Part shown: positions 1-6,029 of the stretch, piece after piece
How positions within the stretch are numbered: the stretch's first letter is position 1
How the letters are laid out: every line of letters starts with the position of its first letter
Source of the DNA: JAADHY01 sp964428935
Lineage (GTDB): Bacteria; Planctomycetota; Planctomycetia; Planctomycetales; Planctomycetaceae
Direction: 5' to 3'
DNA: 6,490 nucleotides
Assembly: GCA_964428935.1 (NCBI GenBank)
Contig: CAYSAG010000293.1
Location: 1 to 6,490, forward strand
Made by a program: the position numbers and the translations under genes
The notes under the pieces: model-generated
Database searches by the model: none
What the model saw: the letters and a program-made list of their open reading frames with translations, nothing else
Told to the model about the DNA's origin: nothing

Positions 1-168
1 GTCCCCCTCGGCTTCCAAGACCGAGCGGACGTACTTGTCCAAAGCCAACCCGGGGTGCAAAGCGGCACGGCCCTCGCGTGAATCAAGGGCCCGGAGTACT
101 TTCCCCCTCACCTCCGGTGGCAACGGAGGCACCGTGTCGGTTCTGTTTCCACTCGCTGAGCCGTTCAT
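1..168 (-). CDS. cmr6: Type III-B effector subunit Cmr6, N-terminal 56 codons (runs off left edge)
   Basis: An open frame starts at ATG 168-166 and runs without a stop to base 1, giving 56 residues. Residues 38-47 read HPGLALDKYV, which resembles the 'gL.ldKY' signature near the start of Cmr6 proteins. Cmr6 is a Cas7-like RAMP protein that caps the filament near the crRNA 3' end; this role is family knowledge. Residues 1-36 form a polar, Pro-containing tail (MNGSASGNRT, then PPLPPE). The start lies 7 bases after the cmr5 stop, so the two genes are probably translated together. Only a weak purine stretch (GAGCGAG/GAGTAAG) precedes it. A textbook GGAGGTGA lies inside the gene at 108-115 but has no start codon at a useful distance. 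Position after cmr5 supports Cmr6 over another RAMP. The catalytic core and glycine-rich loops are outside the window. Confidence 0.8.
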   Translation of the reverse strand, partial: MNGSASGNRTDTVPPLPPEVRGKVLRALDSREGRAALHPGLALDKYVRSVLEAEGD

Positions 169-175
169 TGAGCAC

Positions 176-592
176 TTACTCGCTCGTGTCCGTCAACCCT
201 TCCGCTTCCGCAAAGCGGGTCAGCCACTGCAAGTAGGCCAGCACTTCGTCGGTCGCTCGGCGAAGAAAGTCCGAGTCGCCGTGAATGACGCTTTGCAACA
301 GGCTGTCCGCCACCGCGCCCTGCAACGGCCGCCCTCGAAGGACCCAGTCCGTCAGGTCGTCGTGCAACTGAGACAACGCCGTCTTCTTGTCCGCGGCCTT
401 CGACGCCAGGAACGCCAACGCCTGGCCCAAGCCGGAAGCCATGACTCGCACCGGCAGCTTCTTGGCCTCGCGAGCGTACTCCTGGCCCTTACTCTTTTCG
501 AGCTGCTTCACTCGCTGAATGGCTTCCCAGGCGTGACGAGCTCGACGCTGCTGCAGCGTCGGACCGGACGACGTGGACGAACCGTTGGCCAT
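176..592 (-). CDS. cmr5: Type III-B effector small subunit Cmr5 (Cas11-like)
   Basis: This 138-residue protein has the usual size and all-helical look of Cmr5. Recognisable blocks are QQRRARHAWEAI (15-26), the conserved AKKLPVRVMASGLGQALAFL block (43-62) followed by ASK, and a C-terminal stretch with ATDEVLAYLQWLTRFAEAEG (113-132). In known Cmr complexes several Cmr5 copies form the minor filament beside Cmr4 and help hold crRNA and target RNA; no catalytic activity is expected. The frame is open further upstream, but ATG 592-590 is preferred: AAGGG lies 7 bases upstream and the upstream extension is Gly/Arg-rich and unlike the family. The gene starts 94 bases after the cmr4 stop, ends with TAA, and cmr6 follows 7 bases later. 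Its first five residues (MANGS) are identical to those of Cmr4. Confidence 0.93.
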   Translation of the reverse strand: MANGSSTSSGPTLQQRRARHAWEAIQRVKQLEKSKGQEYAREAKKLPVRVMASGLGQALAFLASKAADKKTALSQLHDDLTDWVLRGRPLQGAVADSLLQSVIHGDSDFLRRATDEVLAYLQWLTRFAEAEGLTDTSE

Positions 593-634
593 TTCTCGTC
601 CCTTCCTCTCGTGCCGCTCGAGCCCTCGTCCCCA

Positions 635-656
635 CGGCGGCCGTCTCGGACCGCCG
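635..656 (-). other. GC-rich stem-loop in the cmr4-cmr5 gap
   Basis: The inverted repeat CGGCGG / CCGCCG (635-640 and 651-656) encloses a 10-base loop, inside the 94-base gap between the cmr4 stop and the cmr5 start. No T-tract follows on the minus strand, so it does not look like an intrinsic terminator. It could be an mRNA processing or stability element, or simply chance in GC-rich DNA. Confidence 0.3.
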
Positions 657-686
657 CCTTCACTTTCCACGCAGCCTTCTGGCCTT

Positions 687-1598
687 TCACACCTTCACCA
701 ACCGCACGCCGCACAGGCCTTTGCCCGTGGTCTCGTCGCCGCCCACCTGCAGGACCTGCGGCAGCCTCTGCTCCACGTACCCCGCCACTTCCTCCGCCGA
801 CAACCGGCACGACTGGCTGCGGCTGGCGTTGGCCAGCACGACGGAGTAGAGCAGCGTCTCGGTCGGCAGAAACTCCTGGTAGAACAACGCCCCCTTCTTC
901 ACCGTCTTCCGCTCGGCGTCCAGACCGATTCGAGCCACCACTTCGGTCGCGTGCCGAGCGAAGTGCGTGAAGTCGTCGTCGCTCAAGACCACCAGCCGCT
1001 CCTTCAAGCCGCTCCGCGTGTACTCGTCCGCCACCGCGTTTTCGGCCAGCCAGTCGGCCAGCGTTCCGACCGGCCCGGTGCGCTGAAACTCGAACTCCTC
1101 CAACACCAACTCGCCGCCCTCCAGCAACAACGGACTGCCGTCGTTGCACAGAGCCTGGTTGCGTCCGACCTCCGGCACGGTGTCCACTCCCTCGACGGCC
1201 GAACCGCCCGCCAGCGAAACGTCGCGAGCCAGCCGTCTCAACACGGACGGACAGGTCGTCCACGCAAAAACGCCCCGCAGCGAGCGAACCGGGAAGGCGA
1301 ACAACCGCGCGTCGGTCACGACCAACGCTCCCGCGTGCTTGTCCGCCTGTTCCTGCTCCGGCCCGAACACGGCCACCCACTGTTCGCGCTGGTCCGAGCC
1401 GTCGGCGGGACGACACGCGTCTCGCAAAATGCCCTTCAAAGCCGTGCCGGGCACCAACGGCCAGTCCGTGTGCCGCTCCCGCTGCACCGGCAGGTCGACC
1501 ACGCCCAAGGCCGTCCCCGAGCCGGGGTGGAGCGGTGTTTGAGCGTGAAGGAACAACAGTCGAGCCTCGGTCGAATTTCCCACGCTGCCGTTTGCCAT
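687..1598 (-). CDS. cmr4: Type III-B effector backbone RAMP subunit Cmr4 (Cas7 family), target-RNA nuclease
   Basis: This 303-residue protein has the length and signatures of Cmr4. The N-terminal block TPLHPGSG (21-28), LGVVDLPVQRERHT (31-44) and PLVPGTALKGILRD (47-60) is diagnostic of this RAMP family. A glycine-rich GGDETTGKGLCGVRLVKV segment (286-303) forms the C-terminus. In characterised Cmr complexes several Cmr4 copies form the backbone and each cuts target RNA at 6-nt steps using an aspartate in the N-terminal loop. Asp35, in VDLPVQRE, is the probable equivalent (inferred by motif position). The frame extends upstream to a TTG at 1634, but ATG 1598-1596 is chosen because AAGGAGA lies 9 bases upstream and the homologous block then begins near residue 14. 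Unlike its neighbours it neither overlaps nor abuts them, with gaps of 108 bases before it and 94 after. Confidence 0.95.
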   Translation of the reverse strand: MANGSVGNSTEARLLFLHAQTPLHPGSGTALGVVDLPVQRERHTDWPLVPGTALKGILRDACRPADGSDQREQWVAVFGPEQEQADKHAGALVVTDARLFAFPVRSLRGVFAWTTCPSVLRRLARDVSLAGGSAVEGVDTVPEVGRNQALCNDGSPLLLEGGELVLEEFEFQRTGPVGTLADWLAENAVADEYTRSGLKERLVVLSDDDFTHFARHATEVVARIGLDAERKTVKKGALFYQEFLPTETLLYSVVLANASRSQSCRLSAEEVAGYVEQRLPQVLQVGGDETTGKGLCGVRLVKV

Positions 1599-1607
1599 GA
1601 GTGCGTG

Positions 1608-1614
1608 TCTCCTT
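1608..1614 (-). promoter_or_regulatory. Shine-Dalgarno site of cmr4
   Basis: The minus strand reads AAGGAGA, 9 bases before ATG 1598. It fixes the cmr4 start at 1598 rather than the upstream in-frame TTG at 1634, and is among the strongest ribosome binding sites in the operon. Confidence 0.7.
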
Positions 1615-1656
1615 CTCAGCTCCTCGCTTGCCAAACCAGTGACTCCGCTCAGCCCA

Positions 1657-1671
1657 CAGCCGCTTCGGCTG
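1657..1671 (-). other. Small stem-loop in the cmr3-cmr4 gap
   Basis: A perfect 6-bp inverted repeat CAGCCG / CGGCTG (1657-1662 and 1666-1671) with a 3-base loop lies in the 108-base gap between the cmr3 stop and cmr4 start. No T-run follows, so it is not a convincing terminator. It may be an RNA processing or stability element, or chance. Confidence 0.25.
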
Positions 1672-1706
1672 CCCGAAACCCGGCCGCCTCGCCCAGCCGT
1701 TTCCCG

Positions 1707-2981
1707 TCAGCCGTCCCGCCACACGCCGCGGACGTAGCACCCCCAGCCTTGTTGGCGGTCCAGCGGTTGGTCGGCCAGCGAGTCGGGCAGTCCGGTGGCC
1801 GGGCCGTCCAGAAAGTAGACGCTGCCGGCCGGCACGGCGAACCGAGCGGGTTTGGGGCCACCGCGAGCCAGGTCCCACCCGCTCACGCCGAAGCCCTCCG
1901 GCACCGCCGCGGCCACCAACCGGCCCTCCAGCCGCTTCGGTTTCCAGCCCAGCTCGAACAAGCCCGGCGTGGTCAGAACGACCAACCAGCGCTCGCCGTC
2001 GCTCGGTTCCACGTCCGGCCACCGCACCGGCTGGCACGTTTGCACGGCCACGCAGCGGCTCTCGCCGCCCAACCGCAGTGTCCTCAGACGGCCGACCGCC
2101 GCCTCGCCTTCCGGCGGCACGGTCAGCTCGACGTACAGCACCGCCTGCCACTCCGACGTCCAAGCCAGTGTCAAGTAGCTGGACGTGTAGAGCTGGCTTT
2201 CGCGAGCCGTCAACGTCGACGCGTCAATGGCAATGCCCGTGCGGTGGTCGAACCCGACCAACTCGTTCTGCTCCACCAGCTCCCCTGCCCGCACCGGCTC
2301 GCCGCGCAGAAACCGCTCCAAACCTTGCAGGTTCAGCAGCCCGACGGCCCGCTCGGTCTGGTCGCCCCCGGCCAGCCACAGCGGACGCAACCCCAGCCGG
2401 CCCGCGCTGGGCGTTCGACCCCAGCCGGGAAGCGAAAGACCCTCCTTCAGCGGACGCAGACACAACAGGGGCTCGTCCGACCGGCCTTGGCCGTTCAGTC
2501 CCTTCGACTTTTTTCGTCGGTGGAGCACGGCCGGAGCGGACACGAAGACCTCCAGCGACTCGGCCGGCTCGTTCGGCGTCCCACCAGCGGCCGCGACGTC
2601 CGAGCTTTCCGAAGCGGCCGGACGGGAGCCGCCGGCCGAGCCGACGTGCCGTCGAGCCAGCCACGGGCCACGCACCGCCACGCGGGCAATCCACGTCGGA
2701 AGGCCCTGTTCGTCCAACGCCTGCTCGAACGACAGCCCGTGCCGTTGGACTTGCTGCGACAGCCGAGCGAAGTCGCAGCCGTGCAGGTCCAGCAGCGCCG
2801 TCCACACGGCGCCGGCCACGGTTTGCGGAAGGGGCGTGGAGCGACTGTGCCCACGCAACGCTCCGCCCACCGGTCGGCCGTCGCCCACGAACAGCACGTC
2901 CAACGGCTGCAGGACCAGCCCGAGCCGTCGGGTGGCCGAGTCGGTTTGGTTCGTCGCGGCCGAATCGGTCGCCGCCGTCAT
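1707..2981 (-). CDS. cmr3: Type III-B effector RAMP subunit Cmr3 (Cas5-like)
   Basis: This 424-residue protein matches Cmr3 in size and motifs. Near the N-terminus, LQPLDVLFVGDGRPVGG (24-40) followed by LPQTVAGAVWTALL (51-64) is the family's 'LdplffrdgrPf ... P.tvaGalr' pattern. Near the C-terminus, KPARFAVPAGSVYFLDG (377-393) matches the conserved 'R..vPAGSVYf' element, and QGWGCYVRGVW (411-421) is a glycine-rich RAMP ending. In known complexes Cmr3 sits beside Cas10 and binds the crRNA 5' handle. ATG 2981-2979 overlaps the cas10 TGA in the sequence ATGA, indicating coupled translation. A purine-rich GAGGGAGAG stretch lies just upstream. The open frame continues far upstream inside cas10, but that part is not Cmr3-like. 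Residues 114-143 form a Ser/Ala/Gly-rich, probably disordered insertion. The gene ends with TGA. Confidence 0.93.
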   Translation of the reverse strand: MTAATDSAATNQTDSATRRLGLVLQPLDVLFVGDGRPVGGALRGHSRSTPLPQTVAGAVWTALLDLHGCDFARLSQQVQRHGLSFEQALDEQGLPTWIARVAVRGPWLARRHVGSAGGSRPAASESSDVAAAGGTPNEPAESLEVFVSAPAVLHRRKKSKGLNGQGRSDEPLLCLRPLKEGLSLPGWGRTPSAGRLGLRPLWLAGGDQTERAVGLLNLQGLERFLRGEPVRAGELVEQNELVGFDHRTGIAIDASTLTARESQLYTSSYLTLAWTSEWQAVLYVELTVPPEGEAAVGRLRTLRLGGESRCVAVQTCQPVRWPDVEPSDGERWLVVLTTPGLFELGWKPKRLEGRLVAAAVPEGFGVSGWDLARGGPKPARFAVPAGSVYFLDGPATGLPDSLADQPLDRQQGWGCYVRGVWRDG

Positions 2982-5695
2982 TCGTCTCTCCCTCGAGCCA
3001 AAAACGACGCCGTCTGGCACAACGTCACGAAGTGGTCCAAAGCCTCGCCGGCCGACGCGAAACGTGGCTGGCCGTCCACGCGGCTCGACCGCAGCTCGCG
3101 GAACGCTTCGACCAGCACGTCGCCCGCCGTCTTGCCGCCGCCTTCGCCCAGCGCCTCGCGCGTCGGCCGCTCGGACCGGTTCACCAACCGCCGAATTTCC
3201 GCCTCCACCGCCTCGGCCGGCAGCTGCTGCAGCACCTCCAGCTCGGCCCTCAGGTGGTACGCCCAGCGGTCCGACGCCTCCAGGCCCGCCCGACCGTCGG
3301 CCGTTGAGCTGGGCGAGCCCGAAGCGCCGCCGGCCGAGCCGCTCGAACCGGCCGAACCGCCAAACGCCTCCACCCACGCCTCCACACGCGGCACGAACGA
3401 CCACGGACACAGGGCCGAGCGGTGCTCGCCCGACCGCCGACAAACCGTCACCACCAGAGCGTCGCGCCCGCCGTCTTTGGCCTGCCGTTCGGCCTGCCGC
3501 GCCTGCTGCAGGGCGAACCGCAAGTCCTCCTTGTGGTGGACGACGGCCAGGCCGGCGCTGAGCGTCGCTCGGGACCCCATGAGCACGTACGGCACGCCGT
3601 CTTTTTCTCGCCAGTTCCGCCGAAACGTCTCGTACAGCCAACGGGCACAGGCCAGCGCCCGAGCGGCGGGCAGCAACGCCAACACGTCGTCGCCGCCAGC
3701 GTAAATCAACTGCCCGCCGTGTCGACGAACCAAGTCCGGGACGAAGCGTTGAGCGAAATTGGTCAGCGCTTCGCTCAGCACGGCGTGCAAAGCCGGCGTG
3801 ACGGGGCGAGCGGCCGCCAGAGCGGCCTCGACCTGCGCCCGAGCCGCTCCGTCCACCGACTGCCAGTACTCCCGCAACCGCTCGTGCAACAGCTCCTCCA
3901 CCCGCGGCGACCGCTCACCACGCAACCACTCGCCCATTCGGTCGCCGTCGACCACCAGAACCGCGTAGTAGGCGGGTGGCCAGCCGAGCCGAGCGTCTTG
4001 GCGAGCCTTCACGAGCTGCGACCAGACCGGCTCCGGACACGCCTCGCTTTCGTCGGCGTCCTCGTCCCTCGGCTTTCGTGCGTGCAGCCACTGACCGCTC
4101 CACGTGCCGAGCTCCCGGACGCACCGCACCGGGTCCAGCCAGTCGAAGCCCAGCCGTCGAGCCTCCGCCAGCCACTCCCACGCCGCCACCGTGGCCGTGT
4201 CGGCCACGTGCAGCTCGCGAGCACTCTCCAGCTCCAATTTCCGGACGAAAAACACAGGCCCCGCGAACCGCTTGACCAACGCCACCGCACTCAACCGCTC
4301 GCCCGAACGCAGCCGCGCGCCGCCGCAGCTCAGCCGTCGCTCTGCCTGCTGCCAGAACCGGCGAGACTGGTCCAGCTCGGCCGGCCCCATTTGCTCCAGC
4401 GTTCCCAGCAGCGTGCACTTGGGCGGGACCCGCTCGTCACCACCGACCGCCGTGGCCGGCTGAACGTGCCGAACCGTTCTTTGGGCTTCCAACGAACGCA
4501 GACACAGCTCCAACCGGTGCTGCCACCGACCGACCACCGAGCCGCCTTGGTAGCCCTCGCCCCGCTGCTGCAACACCTCGGCCAGCTTGCGTACCCGAGC
4601 CGCGTTCGGAAACGCCTGGTCGAACTGGTCGACGTCCCGCAGCAGCCGGGCCATCGTCCGCTCGTCCGCCTCCCGCCACGGCAACACGGCCGTTCGTACG
4701 TCGAAGAAGTGCTCCACCTGCCAGTCCCACCAGCGGTCCCAACCGTCGCCCAGCTCGCCCAGCCCGGCCAGTTGTCTCGACAGCTCGCCTCGCACGGCCT
4801 CGGCCAACTCTCGCCAGCCGTCCCGCGCCGACCGCTCACACCGTTCGGCCAACTCGGCCGCCCTCTGGCCCCCCTCGCCCCAAGGCACGACGGCCACGAA
4901 ACGGTTCGGCAGGCAAGGCGAGCGGCGAGCCTCCGACGAGGGCAACTCGATTCGCTCCTCCAGCCCCTTCGAACGCAGCCACAGGTCGACCAGCGGAACG
5001 CCCCGAAGCGACGGGTAGACCAAAGCCGTCGGCCCCAGCTCTTCCAACAGCGGCTTCATGCCCTGGAACGTCAGCCACGAAAGAATCATGCTGCCCGTCC
5101 ACAGGTCGCGAGCCGAACGGGCCGTGGCAATGAAGGACTGCACCGGCCCCAGACTGAACGCCAGGAAGGCTCCGCCGTGCCCGTCCTCCAGCGCCGCGTA
5201 GACCGCCGCCGTCGTGTCCAGGTGGTGCCAAATGGTGTGGTCGGGAATCCGAGTGTCGGCGGGCAGGCGAGCCAGCACCGGACTCCGCCGCGCCAGCCGC
5301 TCCGGCAACAACCGCCACAGCACCAACCAACGCCGCTGCGGGTCGTCCAGCCCGTCGACCAGCTCGCGAATGGTCTCGACGACCAGCTCCTCGTCGCCCC
5401 CCCGCCGACCTTCCGGCTGAACCGTGCTGGCGTCCAACGCATGCTTCAGACACAGCTCTTCGGCGCCGACCACGGTCCCGCCGACGGCGTCGGGACGAGG
5501 AAACGGCAGCCGCTCCACGGCCGACGCCAACTGGTCCGCACTGTGCCCCCGCACTTCGGCGGGGCTCACCTCTCGGCCCAAAGCGGCCGTCAAGTAACGA
5601 CAGGCTCGGCTCTCGTGAGTGCGAATGTCGAGAGCCTTGTCGGGCGGGTCGTGCAACCACGCAACCAGCAGGTCCTCGAATCGGTGCTGCTCCAC
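2978..5695 (-). CDS. cas10 (cmr2): Type III-B CRISPR effector large subunit Cas10/Cmr2 (HD nuclease and cyclic oligoadenylate synthase)
   Basis: This 905-residue protein is the signature subunit of type III-B systems. With the start at GTG 5695, the HD site is WLHDPPDKAL (13-22; His15-Asp16). Further conserved blocks are HTIWHHLDTT (153-162), FSLGPVQSFIATARSARDLW (180-199), VVDGDRMGEWL (581-591) in the first palm, YAGGDDVLALL (665-675; GGDD 667-670) in the second palm, and SAGLAVVHHKEDL (713-725). Both the ssDNA nuclease and the cyclase motifs are intact, so target RNA binding should trigger DNA cleavage and cyclic oligoadenylate synthesis; this is inferred from family knowledge. The central zinc-finger region lacks CxxC pairs: Cys427 (KCTLLG) and Cys457 (LSCGG) stand alone. 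A Ser/Gly-rich linker spans 779-798 and an acidic stretch lies near 541-556. GTG 5695 has GAGGA five bases upstream; an in-frame TTG at 5719 would add eight residues but has no spaced ribosome site. The TGA overlaps the cmr3 ATG. Confidence 0.96.
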   Translation of the reverse strand: MEQHRFEDLLVAWLHDPPDKALDIRTHESRACRYLTAALGREVSPAEVRGHSADQLASAVERLPFPRPDAVGGTVVGAEELCLKHALDASTVQPEGRRGGDEELVVETIRELVDGLDDPQRRWLVLWRLLPERLARRSPVLARLPADTRIPDHTIWHHLDTTAAVYAALEDGHGGAFLAFSLGPVQSFIATARSARDLWTGSMILSWLTFQGMKPLLEELGPTALVYPSLRGVPLVDLWLRSKGLEERIELPSSEARRSPCLPNRFVAVVPWGEGGQRAAELAERCERSARDGWRELAEAVRGELSRQLAGLGELGDGWDRWWDWQVEHFFDVRTAVLPWREADERTMARLLRDVDQFDQAFPNAARVRKLAEVLQQRGEGYQGGSVVGRWQHRLELCLRSLEAQRTVRHVQPATAVGGDERVPPKCTLLGTLEQMGPAELDQSRRFWQQAERRLSCGGARLRSGERLSAVALVKRFAGPVFFVRKLELESARELHVADTATVAAWEWLAEARRLGFDWLDPVRCVRELGTWSGQWLHARKPRDEDADESEACPEPVWSQLVKARQDARLGWPPAYYAVLVVDGDRMGEWLRGERSPRVEELLHERLREYWQSVDGAARAQVEAALAAARPVTPALHAVLSEALTNFAQRFVPDLVRRHGGQLIYAGGDDVLALLPAARALACARWLYETFRRNWREKDGVPYVLMGSRATLSAGLAVVHHKEDLRFALQQARQAERQAKDGGRDALVVTVCRRSGEHRSALCPWSFVPRVEAWVEAFGGSAGSSGSAGGASGSPSSTADGRAGLEASDRWAYHLRAELEVLQQLPAEAVEAEIRRLVNRSERPTREALGEGGGKTAGDVLVEAFRELRSSRVDGQPRFASAGEALDHFVTLCQTASFLARGRDE
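3302..3361 (-). repeat. Low-complexity Ser/Gly-rich segment within cas10
   Basis: Residues 779-798 of Cas10 are almost entirely Gly, Ser and Ala (GGSAGSSGSAGGASGSPSST). The DNA contains the word TCGGCCGG twice, about 18 bases apart, suggesting growth by slippage or local duplication. It lies after the second palm domain and before the C-terminal helical domain, so it probably acts as a flexible linker. Confidence 0.6.
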
Positions 5696-5700
5696 GGCGG

Positions 5701-5705
5701 TCCTC
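5701..5705 (-). promoter_or_regulatory. Shine-Dalgarno site of cas10
   Basis: The minus strand reads GAGGA followed by CCGCC and then GTG at 5695, a five-base spacer. This supports GTG 5695 over the in-frame TTG at 5719, where the purine stretch abuts the start codon directly. Confidence 0.6.
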
Positions 5706-5766
5706 GCACTAGAAACCAACCTCGCTCGGCAGCGGCTGTTCTGTTCAAGCCGAGACAGTGTGGCTT

Positions 5767-5796
5767 AGTTTGCACGACCCCACGCCGTCCTGTCAA
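5767..5796 (-). promoter_or_regulatory. Candidate sigma-70-type promoter of the cmr operon
   Basis: The minus strand has a perfect -35 box TTGACA (5796-5791), an 18-base spacer and a -10-like CAAACT (5772-5767), which matches TATAAT at positions 2, 4 and 6. An A/T tract (5809-5816) upstream could act as an UP element. The predicted transcription start near 5760 gives a leader of about 65 bases before GTG 5695. The -35 box is good but the -10 is weak, so this is a candidate only. Confidence 0.4.
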
Positions 5797-5867
5797 ACGA
5801 ACCACCTGAAAAAATTGGCGGACCACGCCAAGCGAGGCTTCTGCCACACGCCGGGCGGGGGTGTTGC

Positions 5868-5896
5868 TTGGTGACGCTGGAGCGGCCGTTTAGCAT
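5868..5896 (+). promoter_or_regulatory. Weak candidate promoter of the cas6-like gene
   Basis: TTGGTG (5868-5873), a 17-base spacer and TAGCAT (5891-5896) resemble -35 and -10 boxes, with 3 of 6 and 4 of 6 matches. The position fits a divergent transcript starting near 5903. Such partial matches are common by chance. Confidence 0.2.
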
Positions 5897-6017
5897 TGGC
5901 CCAGCCCCTGCTCCGAGCCGCCCGACCCGCCTTCGCTTGAACGCGCCGGCCGGCTTCCCGAACATGGACAGAACACGCGAACGGCCGGTCGGTTTGACGA
6001 GAGCTGTGGTTGCAGGC

Positions 6018-6022
6018 AGGAG
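6018..6022 (+). promoter_or_regulatory. Shine-Dalgarno site supporting the GTG 6030 start
   Basis: AGGAG at 6018-6022 is followed by a seven-base spacer and GTG at 6030. The upstream in-frame ATG at 5964 has no purine-rich sequence before it, so the GTG is the better-supported start. Confidence 0.55.
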
Positions 6023-6029
6023 CGTTCTG

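Larger units (their letters stand above)
5696..6029. other. Divergent intergenic region between cas10 and the cas6-like gene
   Basis: This 334-base region holds the ribosome site and likely promoter of the cmr operon and probably that of the divergent gene. It contains an A/T tract (5809-5816) unusual for this GC-rich sequence, the palindrome GCCGGCCGGC at 5945-5954, and a weak 5-bp inverted repeat AAGCC/GGCTT (5747-5751 and 5762-5766) near the predicted cmr transcription start. The plus-strand frame of the cas6-like gene stays open through much of it (alternative starts ATG 5964, TTG 5937, GTG 5871). I see no CRISPR repeat, tRNA or terminator. Confidence 0.6.

Noticed and set aside
108..115. 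Perfect GGAGGTGA Shine-Dalgarno-like word on the minus strand inside cmr6
   Set aside because: No start codon lies 5-10 bases downstream, and the Cmr6-like motif continues in frame from ATG 168, so it is probably coding sequence.
635..656. Hairpin considered as an intrinsic terminator between cmr4 and cmr5
   Set aside because: There is no following T-tract on the transcribed strand, and cmr5 and cmr6 continue in the same direction.
1707..3641. Cmr3 frame open up to 3641, suggesting a longer or fused protein
   Set aside because: The part upstream of 2981 overlaps cas10 in another frame, is Arg/Gly-rich and has no Cmr3 similarity. The ATGA overlap at 2978-2981 is a classical start.
573..3704. 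A 1043-codon plus-strand open frame
   Set aside because: It lies antisense to cmr3, cmr4 and part of cas10, has Arg/Pro/Gln-rich content with no family motif, and results from the GC-skewed codons of the real genes.
3422..5809. A 795-codon plus-strand open frame
   Set aside because: It is antisense to cas10, is rich in Arg, Gln, Pro and Leu without domain motifs, and is a shadow of the HD/GGDD-bearing frame.
5590..5847. An 85-codon minus-strand frame covering the cas10 leader
   Set aside because: It overlaps the cas10 N-terminus out of frame and crosses the candidate promoter, and its product has no recognisable feature.
5696..6029. Intergenic region checked for a CRISPR leader or repeats
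   Set aside because: No 25-40-base repeated unit is present; only single short palindromes such as GCCGGCCGGC at 5945-5954 are seen.
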